Source of the DNA: a bacterium
GTDB lineage: Bacteria > SM23-31 > JAUVVT01
Direction: 5' to 3'
DNA: 5,983 bases
Assembly (NCBI GenBank): GCA_030604505.1
Contig: JAUVVT010000140.1
Span: 1-5,983, forward strand
In this document: positions 1-5,916 of the stretch, one piece after another
How the letters are laid out: each line of letters opens with the position of its first letter
Position numbering within the stretch: the stretch's first letter is position 1
Program-made: the position numbers and the translations under genes
The notes under the pieces: generated by a model
Database searches by the model: none
Seen by the model: the letters and a program-made list of their open reading frames with translations, nothing else
Told to the model about the DNA's origin: nothing

Positions 1-49
1 CATTAAAAAAAATCCCTTCCACATTACCCCCGATAAACACATACAATTA

Positions 50-79
50 ATCCCTGTTTTATCCTGTAAATCCTGTCAA
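50..79. repeat. Degenerate ATCCTGT short tandem repeat
   Basis: Three imperfect units of 11, 9 and 10 bp share the core ATCC(C)TGT and sit in the spacer downstream of the HtrA gene. The run is short and AT-rich, so chance cannot be excluded, but the other spacers in this window carry similar short-period repeats. No function is visible. Confidence 0.45.
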
Positions 80-143
80 AAAAATATTCTCTTTACACAT
101 CCATTACACTCATTCTCTATCCTGATACAACATCAGTAAAATT

Positions 144-1637
144 TCAATTGGGTATTCTCAAAGAAAAAACAAACGTATCCTCCGTATTATATCTAACAAC
201 AAAAAACAGAACTGCTTTCCCTTTATATTGTTTTAAAGCAGATTCGTACTCTTCTATTGAACTGATTTCAACATCCCCGATTTTCCAAATCATATCACCT
301 TTTCTCAAACCCTTTTTAAATACCCGACTGTTATAATCCACATCCGAAATAACAACTCCTTTTCTTTTATTATCTCCCGAAAGATAATACTCCTTGGTTG
401 CCTTTTCAACGGTCATTCCGATTGTTTTGTCTTCTTCTATTTTCTCGCTGATTAATTCACTTCTGTCTTCTGTTCTGGCTCGAAGTGCAACCGTAATATA
501 CTTCTTTATTCCCTTTCTAAAGATAGTAAGAACAACCTCGTCACCCGGATCCTTACTGGCTATTACGCTTTGCAGCTCGTTTCTTCTTATAACATTTTTA
601 CCATCTATTTCGATAATCACATCACTGATTTCAAGACCCGACTCCTCTGCCGCACCACCTTTGGTAAAACCCTGAATAATAACTCCCTCAGGTTTATCGA
701 GTCCGTGTGCTTCCATATCATCTGTATCTAAAACATCACCAATCCTGATTCCAATATATCCTCTTGTTACCTCCCCGTGTCTCCTCAAATCCGATACAAC
801 ATTCTTTATAATGTTTATCGGTATAGCAAAGGCATAGCCCTGGCTAAAACCGCTCTTAGACATTATTGCCGTATTAATTCCTATTACTTCTCCGTATATA
901 TTTATCAAGGGACCGCCGCTGTTTCCGGGATTAATCGCTGCATCCGTCTGTATAAAATTTTCTATTGAATAGTTATTTGTCCTGTTAATATTAATATTCC
1001 TTCCTATCCCGCTTACTATTCCCACAGTTACCGTAGAACTTAAATCCTGTGTCAAGGGACTCCCCACCGCTAAAACCCACTGACCAACCTCAACATTATC
1101 AGAATTCCCCAATACAACTACAGGAAGATTTTTTGCATTTATCTTCAAGAGTGCAATATCGGTATCCTTATCAGTCCCTACTACCTTTGCTTCGTATGTT
1201 TTGTTATCCGAAAGTTTTATTATATTTTTATCCGCCTTATCTATCACATGGTTATTTGTTATAATATACCCATCACTGCTGATAATTATACCCGAACCTA
1301 ATCCCTCGAACCGGCGTTCATACTCCCTGTTCCTGTCGCCAAACGGACTGAAAAAATATCCGAACGGATTATTTCTTCTGGAAATCTTTATCTTCTTTTC
1401 TGTATTTATACTCACAACAGCAGGTATCACCTTCTTTGATATTGAAACAAAACTATTATTTAAACTTATCAAATCGGGAATATTCTCCGGGGGTTCCTCA
1501 CTGCTTTCGGTATATATAACCTTCTTTACTAAATTTTCATTATGTACATACTCGTTATCCACCGAACCGCGGTCAATTGACAGGGCAAAATAAACCATTA
1601 TTACAAAAACTGCCATAATTAATATTAATCTCTTCAT
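144..1637 (-). CDS. htrA: Do/HtrA-family periplasmic serine protease with two PDZ domains (DegP/DegQ-like)
   Basis: The product (497 aa from the chosen start) belongs to the trypsin-like Do/HtrA proteases, which degrade or chaperone misfolded proteins outside the cytoplasm. An N-terminal hydrophobic segment (about residues 3-20) follows MKR and serves as signal peptide or anchor; there is no lipobox cysteine. The protease domain (about 60-285) shows the full triad: His130 in TNNHVI, Asp160 in DTDIALLK and Ser240 in GNSGGPL. The loop before it, rich in Asn, Pro, Phe and Arg (about 80-113), is short, closer to DegQ or DegS than to E. coli DegP. Two PDZ domains follow: PDZ1 about 291-388, beginning near RGYIGI, and PDZ2 about 400-493. 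An upstream in-frame TTG at 1649 would add four residues. I prefer the ATG at 1637 because a GGGA motif lies 6 nt before it and MKR plus a hydrophobic stretch is a typical signal start. It is the last gene of the probable minus-strand operon, about 73 bases after the DUF1844 gene. Family assignment is very secure; the exact paralogue name is not. Confidence 0.96.
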   Translation of the reverse strand: MKRLILIMAVFVIMVYFALSIDRGSVDNEYVHNENLVKKVIYTESSEEPPENIPDLISLNNSFVSISKKVIPAVVSINTEKKIKISRRNNPFGYFFSPFGDRNREYERRFEGLGSGIIISSDGYIITNNHVIDKADKNIIKLSDNKTYEAKVVGTDKDTDIALLKINAKNLPVVVLGNSDNVEVGQWVLAVGSPLTQDLSSTVTVGIVSGIGRNININRTNNYSIENFIQTDAAINPGNSGGPLINIYGEVIGINTAIMSKSGFSQGYAFAIPINIIKNVVSDLRRHGEVTRGYIGIRIGDVLDTDDMEAHGLDKPEGVIIQGFTKGGAAEESGLEISDVIIEIDGKNVIRRNELQSVIASKDPGDEVVLTIFRKGIKKYITVALRARTEDRSELISEKIEEDKTIGMTVEKATKEYYLSGDNKRKGVVISDVDYNSRVFKKGLRKGDMIWKIGDVEISSIEEYESALKQYKGKAVLFFVVRYNTEDTFVFSLRIPN

Positions 1638-1708
1638 TACAAATCCCAAATAATAAAATTAATGTTAAAATCTTTTTTTATTTTATTCAAATCCCCTTCC
1701 TACCTACC

Positions 1709-1771
1709 TATTACCCATTGCCTTTTGGCTCTTCCCCATTGCCTCTTGCCTCTTGGCTATTGCCTTCTCCC
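1709..1771 (-). repeat. 7-bp tandem repeat array overlapping the 3' end of the DUF1844 gene
   Basis: Nine degenerate 7-bp units run head to tail. On the plus strand they vary around TATTGCC, TCTTGCC, CATTGCC and TCTTGGC; on the coding strand they read as GGCAATR or GSCAAGA. The array includes the stop codon of the DUF1844 gene (TTA at 1711-1713 on the plus strand) and the preceding 17 codons. Because 7 is not a multiple of 3, three units (21 bp) give one seven-residue peptide repeat. The same repeat family occurs at 2288-2336. Confidence 0.85.
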
Positions 1772-2223
1772 TCTTCAGCGCTGCCTTCCTCTTTTTTCTC
1801 TTCTTTCACATCTTCCTCTTGAGATTCTTCCTTTTTAGCTTCCTCCTCTTTCACTTCTTCTTTTGGAGACTCTTCTTTTTTGGTTTCTTCCTCTTTCGCT
1901 TCTTCTTTTGGAGATTCTTCCTTTTTAACTTCCTCTTCCTTTTTTGCAGCTTCGTCCTTCTTGGCTTCATCAATATAATTCAATCTCAGTTCTGTTAATA
2001 CCTTTTGAAGCAAATTATCCTCTTCTGCGCTTAGATTTCCCTTTGTTTTATTTGAAAGCATACCAAGCATATCAATAGCAAACTTTGCCTCATCCATATT
2101 TCTCGCAATCTTATCAGTCATAGGATTCTTTATCTTGCCCATACCAATCATAGCTGTAGTTTGAAAATTTAAAATAAGAAACATAAAATTCTGATTGTCG
2201 AAACCTTGTGTCTCATCTGCCAT
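1711..2223 (-). CDS. DUF1844 domain protein with Glu/Lys-rich repetitive C-terminal tail
   Basis: A 170-aa protein of unknown function. Residues about 11-86 match my recollection of the DUF1844 family: a hydrophobic opening helix (FMFLILNFQTTAMIGMGKI), then an NPMTDK turn, then an alpha-helical stretch with AIDMLGMLSNKTKGNLS and a leucine-rich end (LLQKVLTELRLNYID). No catalytic motif, signal peptide or cysteine is visible, so a cytoplasmic or membrane-associated location is possible. Residues about 87-148 are almost only E, K, A, S, P and V and include three 15-residue repeats (100-114, 115-129, 130-144), probably disordered or a charged helix. Residues 154-170 are encoded by a 7-bp repeat array and repeat as GN[SG][QE]E[AP][RK]. 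The core domain alone is roughly 80-90 aa, so nearly half of this protein is repetitive extension. The ATG at 2223 has GGAGAG six bases upstream. The gene lies between the YugP and HtrA genes on the same strand, hinting at an envelope role, but this is positional inference only. Confidence 0.88.
   Translation of the reverse strand: MADETQGFDNQNFMFLILNFQTTAMIGMGKIKNPMTDKIARNMDEAKFAIDMLGMLSNKTKGNLSAEEDNLLQKVLTELRLNYIDEAKKDEAAKKEEEVKKEESPKEEAKEEETKKEESPKEEVKEEEAKKEESQEEDVKEEKKEEGSAEEGEGNSQEARGNGEEPKGNG
1792..1926 (-). repeat. Three 45-bp coding repeats (15-aa Glu/Lys units)
   Basis: Within the DUF1844 gene, three adjacent 45-bp units encode KKEESPKEEAKEEET and two variants of it. Units 1882-1926 and 1837-1881 differ at six of 45 positions by my count, all transitions, which indicates duplication followed by divergence rather than only biased composition. 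The third unit (1792-1836) is more diverged. Confidence 0.8.
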
Positions 2224-2229
2224 ATCATT

Positions 2230-2235
2230 CTCTCC
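2230..2235 (-). promoter_or_regulatory. Ribosome binding site of the DUF1844 gene
   Basis: GGAGAG on the minus strand lies six bases before the ATG at 2223, at standard Shine-Dalgarno spacing, and fixes that start. Confidence 0.75.
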
Positions 2236-2287
2236 ATTTTAATTGTTAAATTTATATTCTTTTCCTTTACTCAAATTCTCCACACCT

Positions 2288-2336
2288 TTGTGCCTTTTCC
2301 CACTTGCCTATTGGCTATTGGCTATTCCCTATTGTC
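2288..2336 (-). repeat. 7-bp tandem repeat array between the YugP and DUF1844 genes
   Basis: About seven 7-bp units. The clearest six span 2295-2336 and read on the plus strand as variants of TATTGGC, TATTCCC and ACTTGCC. It is the same family and orientation as the array at 1709-1771. It begins 10 bases after the YugP stop codon and ends about 50 bases before the DUF1844 ribosome binding site, so here it is untranslated leader or spacer sequence. Confidence 0.8.
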
Positions 2337-2346
2337 TTTTGTGAAT

Positions 2347-3024
2347 TCAATCCCTTCCTCTAAGTATCAAAAGTCTCAAGAGATTAATAATAGCAACCGC
2401 AGCAGCAGCAACATAAGTGAGAGCAGCCGCATTCAGAACCTTTCTGGCTTTTGAAAGTTCATCCCCCTCCAGAAAACCGGCAGCCGCCAAAGACCTTATT
2501 GCCCTTCCCGAAGCATTAAATTCAACAGGAAGAGTAACAATCTGAAATAAAACAACAGCCGTAAACAAGATTATACCTATATCCAATAAAGAAGGAAGAC
2601 TAAAAAGAATCCCGCCGATAACAAGAGGCCAGGCAAGAGAACTTCCAAAACTTGCAGCAGGAAGAACAGCATTCCTGATATTAAGGGGAAGATATTTATT
2701 CTGATGCTGAATTGCATGACCAACCTCATGCGCTGCCACACCAAGAGCCGCTATTGAGCTCCCTTTAAAATTATCGCTCGAAAGACGAAGAACCTTTTTG
2801 ACGGGGTCATAGTGGTCTGTCAATTTGCCATGAGTCTCCTCAATCGGTATATCGCCAAGACCGTTGTTCTGGAGCAAATACTTCGCTACATCAACACCCC
2901 TGACTCCCCTTCTTGTCTTCACCCTGCTGTACTTCGAATAAGTGCTCCTTACCTTCTGCTGTGCATAAAGAGTCAATATAATTGCCGGTATAAGTAATAT
3001 CATTGTTGGATCCCAGAAAAACAT
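2347..3024 (-). CDS. yugP: YugP-type membrane zinc metallopeptidase
   Basis: A 225-aa integral membrane protein of the neutral zinc metallopeptidase family typified by B. subtilis YugP, whose substrates are largely unknown. The zinc site is clear: HEVGH at residues 99-103 (His99, His103 and catalytic Glu100), with Glu168 in LPVEFNASGRA as the probable third ligand; this second motif is characteristic of the family. The first hydrophobic segment is at about 7-21. A hydrophobic pair lies at about 130-165, between the two zinc motifs, and a last segment rich in Ala, Leu and Ile is at about 197-220. Length matches the usual 220-235 aa. The start is well fixed by AGGAGGT four bases before the ATG. 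It is the first gene of the minus-strand cluster and is divergent from the PBP gene. All key residues are present, so it should be active, although its targets cannot be read from the sequence. Confidence 0.94.
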   Translation of the reverse strand: MFFWDPTMILLIPAIILTLYAQQKVRSTYSKYSRVKTRRGVRGVDVAKYLLQNNGLGDIPIEETHGKLTDHYDPVKKVLRLSSDNFKGSSIAALGVAAHEVGHAIQHQNKYLPLNIRNAVLPAASFGSSLAWPLVIGGILFSLPSLLDIGIILFTAVVLFQIVTLPVEFNASGRAIRSLAAAGFLEGDELSKARKVLNAAALTYVAAAAVAIINLLRLLILRGRD

Positions 3025-3028
3025 TAAT

Positions 3029-3035
3029 ACCTCCT
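3029..3035 (-). promoter_or_regulatory. Strong ribosome binding site of yugP
   Basis: AGGAGGT on the minus strand, four bases before the ATG at 3024. It is a near-perfect anti-16S match, showing that this organism uses Shine-Dalgarno initiation for at least some genes. Confidence 0.85.
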
Positions 3036-3274
3036 ATTTCTATAAAATTACCATTGTATCCAAAAAATTTATTATTATATTATTCCTAATTTAAATCACT
3101 CTGCTTTGCTAAATCCCAATTATAATTCTATAATTTAATATAAATTTAATATAAAAAAAATTTTTAACTTATCATAGTTTTTTATTCAAAAAATATATTA
3201 AAAATATTAACCCCAAATACCACAGGCAACGCAACGTAGGGGCGAACAACTTGCTCTCCTTATTTCGTAAAGTC

Positions 3275-3292
3275 AAACCGTTGAAACGGTTT
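3275..3292. repeat. Perfect palindrome AAACCGTT-GA-AACGGTTT
   Basis: Two 8-base perfect inverted arms surround a GA centre; as RNA it would be a 7-bp stem with a four-base UGAA loop. On the plus strand it is followed by only a short T run, so it is a poor terminator, and no gene ends just before it. It could be a REP-like dispersed element or a protein-binding site. Confidence 0.6.
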
Positions 3293-3376
3293 TAAGCTCT
3301 GTATTGTTAACAACACCAAATTGAAGAGTAAGTGCATAAAGCACACGCATAAGCAATGAGCAAACTACTCCAACTC

Positions 3377-3394
3377 CTCCTTTACTAAAGGGAG
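3377..3394. repeat. Imperfect inverted repeat CTCCTTT-ACTA-AAGGGAG region
   Basis: Arms CTCCTTT and AAGGGAG can pair over seven positions with one G-T wobble around an ACTA loop, followed by ATTAAGGGGG. The layout resembles the CCTTTAGTAAAGG-type dispersed repeats seen in many bacterial spacers; this comparison is from memory. Confidence 0.45.
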
Positions 3395-3522
3395 ATTAAG
3401 GGGGATATTCTAAAAATATTTTTTGTTTATTACTCCTTTTCACAAGTAAATAATCCCCAATTATAGCTTAAATTTGATGAAACTTGAAAAAATGGAGTAT
3501 CCCCATATTATATCATTTAAAC

Positions 3523-3550
3523 TTGATTTTTTGAACAATTTTGTTATATT
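3523..3550 (+). promoter_or_regulatory. Possible promoter of the PBP gene
   Basis: TTGATT (3523-3528) and TATATT (3545-3550) are separated by 16 bases and lie about 50 bases before the PBP start, a plausible sigma-70-like arrangement. The region is so AT-rich that such matches are expected by chance, and the promoter consensus of this organism is unknown. Confidence 0.25.
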
Positions 3551-3601
3551 TAAGTTAAATAAATTAGAAAAAATCAATTAAATATATAATTCTCCCGAAA
3601 A

Positions 3602-5683
3602 GTGCAAAAAAGAATAAAAATAACAAAAAAGAAAAATTCAACCACGGGAAAAAGTGGAAGAAAAAAATACACCACCATATCTCTGATTATACTAATATCC
3701 ATATCAATCTGGGCATTCTTTTTTATTCAATACCTCAGCAAAGACCTCCCCTCATTAGAACAGCTCGAGAGATATAAGCCGAAGCTGGTAAGCAGGATTT
3801 ATGCAGATAATGGAGAATTAATCCGCGAAATAACAGGCAGCGAAAATAGAGCACTTGTTCCTTTTGAAATGTTGCCGAAACCTCTTATAAATGCACTCAT
3901 CGCCTATGAAGACAGAAACTTTTACAATCATTGGGGAGTTAACGTTTACAATTTTTTTGGCGCCCTATATAATAATATCACATCCCTCAGCTGGAAACGC
4001 GGATTCAGCACAATCACTATGCAGCTCGCACGGAATATGACATATATGACCAGAGAAAAACTCATCACGAGAAAAATCAAAGAAATACTCACCGCCCTGA
4101 AAATTGAACAAGCATACACAAAAAATGAAATACTTGCGATGTATTTCAACCAGTGCGATTTCGGAAGAAATACATTCGGAATCGCAACCACTGCAAACCA
4201 TCACTTCAGCAAAAAAGTAGAAGACCTGAACCTGCATGAAAGCGCACTTCTTGTCGCATTATTAAAATCCACCAGCTCATACTCCCCGTTCAAAAATCCC
4301 GAACTCGCGCTAAAAAGAAGGAATATCGTCCTTAAAAGTATGCTCGATATGAACTATATTACTCAAAAAGAATACCTTGAAACAATAAAAAAGCCCATTG
4401 AATTAAACCCGGGTTCAAGAACTTTTAAAGGTAAAGCCCAATATTTTACCGAATATGTGAGGCAGTTATTAGAAGAAAAATCAGAAACACTCGGCATTGA
4501 CCCGTACGAAGACGGATTATCGGTATACACAACATTAAACCCGAAACTTCAGGAAATCGCAGAACAATGCTTAATCTCTCGTGTGGATACCTTACAAGAA
4601 AATTACAGATGGCGAATCATAAGAGACTATGGAGATAAAGACCTGAACACAACCTTACAGGGAGCTTTTGTAGCAATAGACCCCAGAAACGGCAATATAC
4701 TTGCGATGATTGGCGGTCGGGACTATAATCAATCTCCGTTCAACAGAGCCGTACAGTCAAAAAGACAGCCCGGATCGATATTCAAACCATTCGTATACAC
4801 AGCGGCAATCGACAACGGATACTCACCCAACTGGGAACTCTGGAATCAGGGAGTCGCACTCCCCCAGTTCGACGGTACTATATGGAGACCTGAAAACTAC
4901 GATAAAAAAAGAGGACGGCTCACCACTCTAAGAGAGGGATTAAGAAAATCTCTTAATTACATTGCTATCAGAGTAGTTCTCGAACTCACAAATCCAAAAA
5001 CCGCTGTAAAATATGCACACGATATGGGGATAAACTCCGAATTGAGACCGGTTGAATCCATCGCTATGGGAACCTCTGAAGTCAATCTACTGGAAATCAC
5101 ATCCGCATTCGGAGTATTCCCGAATAAAGGGGTGCTTGTAAAACCTGTTGCAATACTGAGAATCGTTGACAGATTCGGAAAAGTTATCTATGAAGCAAAA
5201 CCGGATATAAAAGAATCCATCTGCGAAGAAACCGCATATATTATGACAAATATGCTCCAGTCAGGATTCCAGCCGGGAGGAACAAGCCAAGCCATACCTA
5301 CCGTCCACGAATTCAAAAGACCCGCAGCAGGAAAAACCGGCACAACCCAGGAATTTACTGATTCATGGTATATAGGATTCATACCGCAGCTCGTTGCTGG
5401 AACGTGGATCGGTTTTGATGACCCGCAGATAACACTCGGCGAAAAACAATCCGGAGCCGTTGTAGCACTGCCAATCTGGGCAAACTTTATGAAAACCGCA
5501 TGCGACTCGCTGCTGATTCCTGTGGAAGATTTTGAAGTGCCTGATGGCATTGTCGAACTTGAAATCTGTAAAGAAACAAAACAAATCGCCACAAAATACT
5601 GCCCAAACGCTTATAAAGAAATCTTTAACATAAAATACGCCCCCACGCAAATATGCCCTACCCATAATTTCACATCTCAGTAA
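3602..5683 (+). CDS. Class A penicillin-binding protein 1A (bifunctional glycosyltransferase/transpeptidase)
   Basis: A 693-aa bifunctional peptidoglycan synthase that polymerises lipid II into glycan strands and cross-links the stem peptides on the outer face of the cytoplasmic membrane. A Lys-rich cytoplasmic head (1-22) precedes one transmembrane segment (about 24-45). The GT51 domain (about 60-235) has Glu103 in EDRNFYNHWG, GFSTITMQLARN (134-145), RKIKE (157-161, second acidic residue Glu161) and KNEILAMYFN (174-183). The transpeptidase domain (about 350-635) has the nucleophile Ser392 with Lys395 in GSIFK, the SLN motif (450-452) and KTG (578-580). A C-terminal tail with Cys656, Cys667 and Cys685 is typical of PBP1A proteins. 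The linker between domains is short, so a large OB-fold insert like that of E. coli PBP1A is unlikely. The start is GTG at 3602: an in-frame stop lies at 3587-3589 and the first internal ATG is at residue 90, after the membrane segment. No Shine-Dalgarno motif precedes it. It is a single gene, divergent from yugP. Both active sites look intact. Confidence 0.97.
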   Translation: MQKRIKITKKKNSTTGKSGRKKYTTISLIILISISIWAFFFIQYLSKDLPSLEQLERYKPKLVSRIYADNGELIREITGSENRALVPFEMLPKPLINALIAYEDRNFYNHWGVNVYNFFGALYNNITSLSWKRGFSTITMQLARNMTYMTREKLITRKIKEILTALKIEQAYTKNEILAMYFNQCDFGRNTFGIATTANHHFSKKVEDLNLHESALLVALLKSTSSYSPFKNPELALKRRNIVLKSMLDMNYITQKEYLETIKKPIELNPGSRTFKGKAQYFTEYVRQLLEEKSETLGIDPYEDGLSVYTTLNPKLQEIAEQCLISRVDTLQENYRWRIIRDYGDKDLNTTLQGAFVAIDPRNGNILAMIGGRDYNQSPFNRAVQSKRQPGSIFKPFVYTAAIDNGYSPNWELWNQGVALPQFDGTIWRPENYDKKRGRLTTLREGLRKSLNYIAIRVVLELTNPKTAVKYAHDMGINSELRPVESIAMGTSEVNLLEITSAFGVFPNKGVLVKPVAILRIVDRFGKVIYEAKPDIKESICEETAYIMTNMLQSGFQPGGTSQAIPTVHEFKRPAAGKTGTTQEFTDSWYIGFIPQLVAGTWIGFDDPQITLGEKQSGAVVALPIWANFMKTACDSLLIPVEDFEVPDGIVELEICKETKQIATKYCPNAYKEIFNIKYAPTQICPTHNFTSQ

Positions 5684-5693
5684 AAAAAATCAC

Positions 5694-5714
5694 AAAACAC
5701 AGAGAAGATGTTTT
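5694..5714 (+). terminator. Weak possible terminator after the PBP gene
   Basis: Arms AAAACA and TGTTTT flank a nine-base loop, 10 bases after the stop codon, followed by ATTTTG. The stem is short and AT-rich, so stability is low; it is simply the best hairpin at this position. Confidence 0.2.
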
Positions 5715-5774
5715 ATTTTGTCTCATTTTGTCTCATTTTGTGCCATTTTGTGTCAATTTGTGTCAGTTTTGGGA
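5715..5774. repeat. 10-bp tandem repeat ATTTTGTSTC
   Basis: Five head-to-tail 10-bp units (5715-5764) are two exact copies of ATTTTGTCTC and the variants ATTTTGTGCC, ATTTTGTGTC and AATTTGTGTC; a sixth (AGTTTTGGGA) is heavily decayed. An isolated similar TTTGTCTCA lies near 5829. The array starts about 30 bases after the PBP stop codon. Confidence 0.85.
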
Positions 5775-5839
5775 TGTTTTTGAGGCAAATGAGACAGTTA
5801 TGTTATTAAATATCAAGAAATTACATTGTTTGTCTCACT

Positions 5840-5866
5840 TTTTTTAACTTTTTTAACTTTTTTACC
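5840..5866. repeat. 9-bp tandem repeat TTTTTTAAC x3
   Basis: Two exact copies of TTTTTTAAC and one TTTTTTACC run in succession. This is low-complexity sequence; replication slippage is a sufficient explanation. Confidence 0.7.
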
Positions 5867-5870
5867 AATG

Positions 5871-5916
5871 AGAACGCCCACAGGGCAGGCAGAGAACATC
5901 CACAGGACAGGCAGAG
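5871..5916. repeat. 22-bp tandem duplication containing CCACAGGRCAGGCAG
   Basis: Two adjacent 22-bp copies (5871-5892 and 5893-5914) differ at three positions, all transitions, and are followed by AG, the start of a third copy. This block is far richer in G+C than its surroundings. No protein-coding or RNA function is recognised. Confidence 0.8.

Larger units (their letters stand above)
3036..3601. other. Divergent intergenic region between yugP and the PBP gene
   Basis: About 566 bases with no credible gene. The two ends (3040-3215 and 3415-3600) are strongly AT-rich and should hold the promoters of both divergent units. The centre (about 3217-3416) is richer in G+C and carries palindromes and phrases such as GTAGGGGCGAAC, AAACCGTTGAAACGGTTT and GGGAGATTAAGGGGG. 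From memory these resemble short dispersed repeats common in bacterial spacers. No tRNA, riboswitch or insertion sequence was recognised. Confidence 0.6.

Noticed and set aside
122..136. CTGAT-ACAAC-ATCAG inverted repeat after the HtrA stop codon as a terminator
   Set aside because: The stem is only five base pairs with no T run after it on the minus strand; too weak to call.
1201..1593. Plus-strand open frame of 130 codons within the HtrA gene
   Set aside because: Antisense to the conserved protease domain; no family resemblance and typical of shadows in AT-rich genes.
1647..1649. TTG start for the HtrA gene, four codons before the ATG
   Set aside because: The GGGA motif overlaps it and is well spaced from the ATG at 1637; the ATG gives a standard MKR signal sequence.
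1753..1998. Plus-strand Phe-rich open frame of 81 codons
   Set aside because: It is the exact antisense of the Glu/Lys-rich repeats of the DUF1844 gene (GAA/AAG codons read backwards as TTC/CTT); composition alone explains it, and no ribosome binding site is present.
3112..3465. Similar AATCCC(C)AATTATA phrases at 3112-3124 and 3452-3465 as paired operators
   Set aside because: Short, AT-rich and imperfect; chance is likely in a region of this composition and no regulator is evident.
5188..5592. Minus-strand open frame of 134 codons inside the PBP gene
   Set aside because: It overlaps the conserved KTG region of the transpeptidase and shows no recognisable domain; shadow frame.
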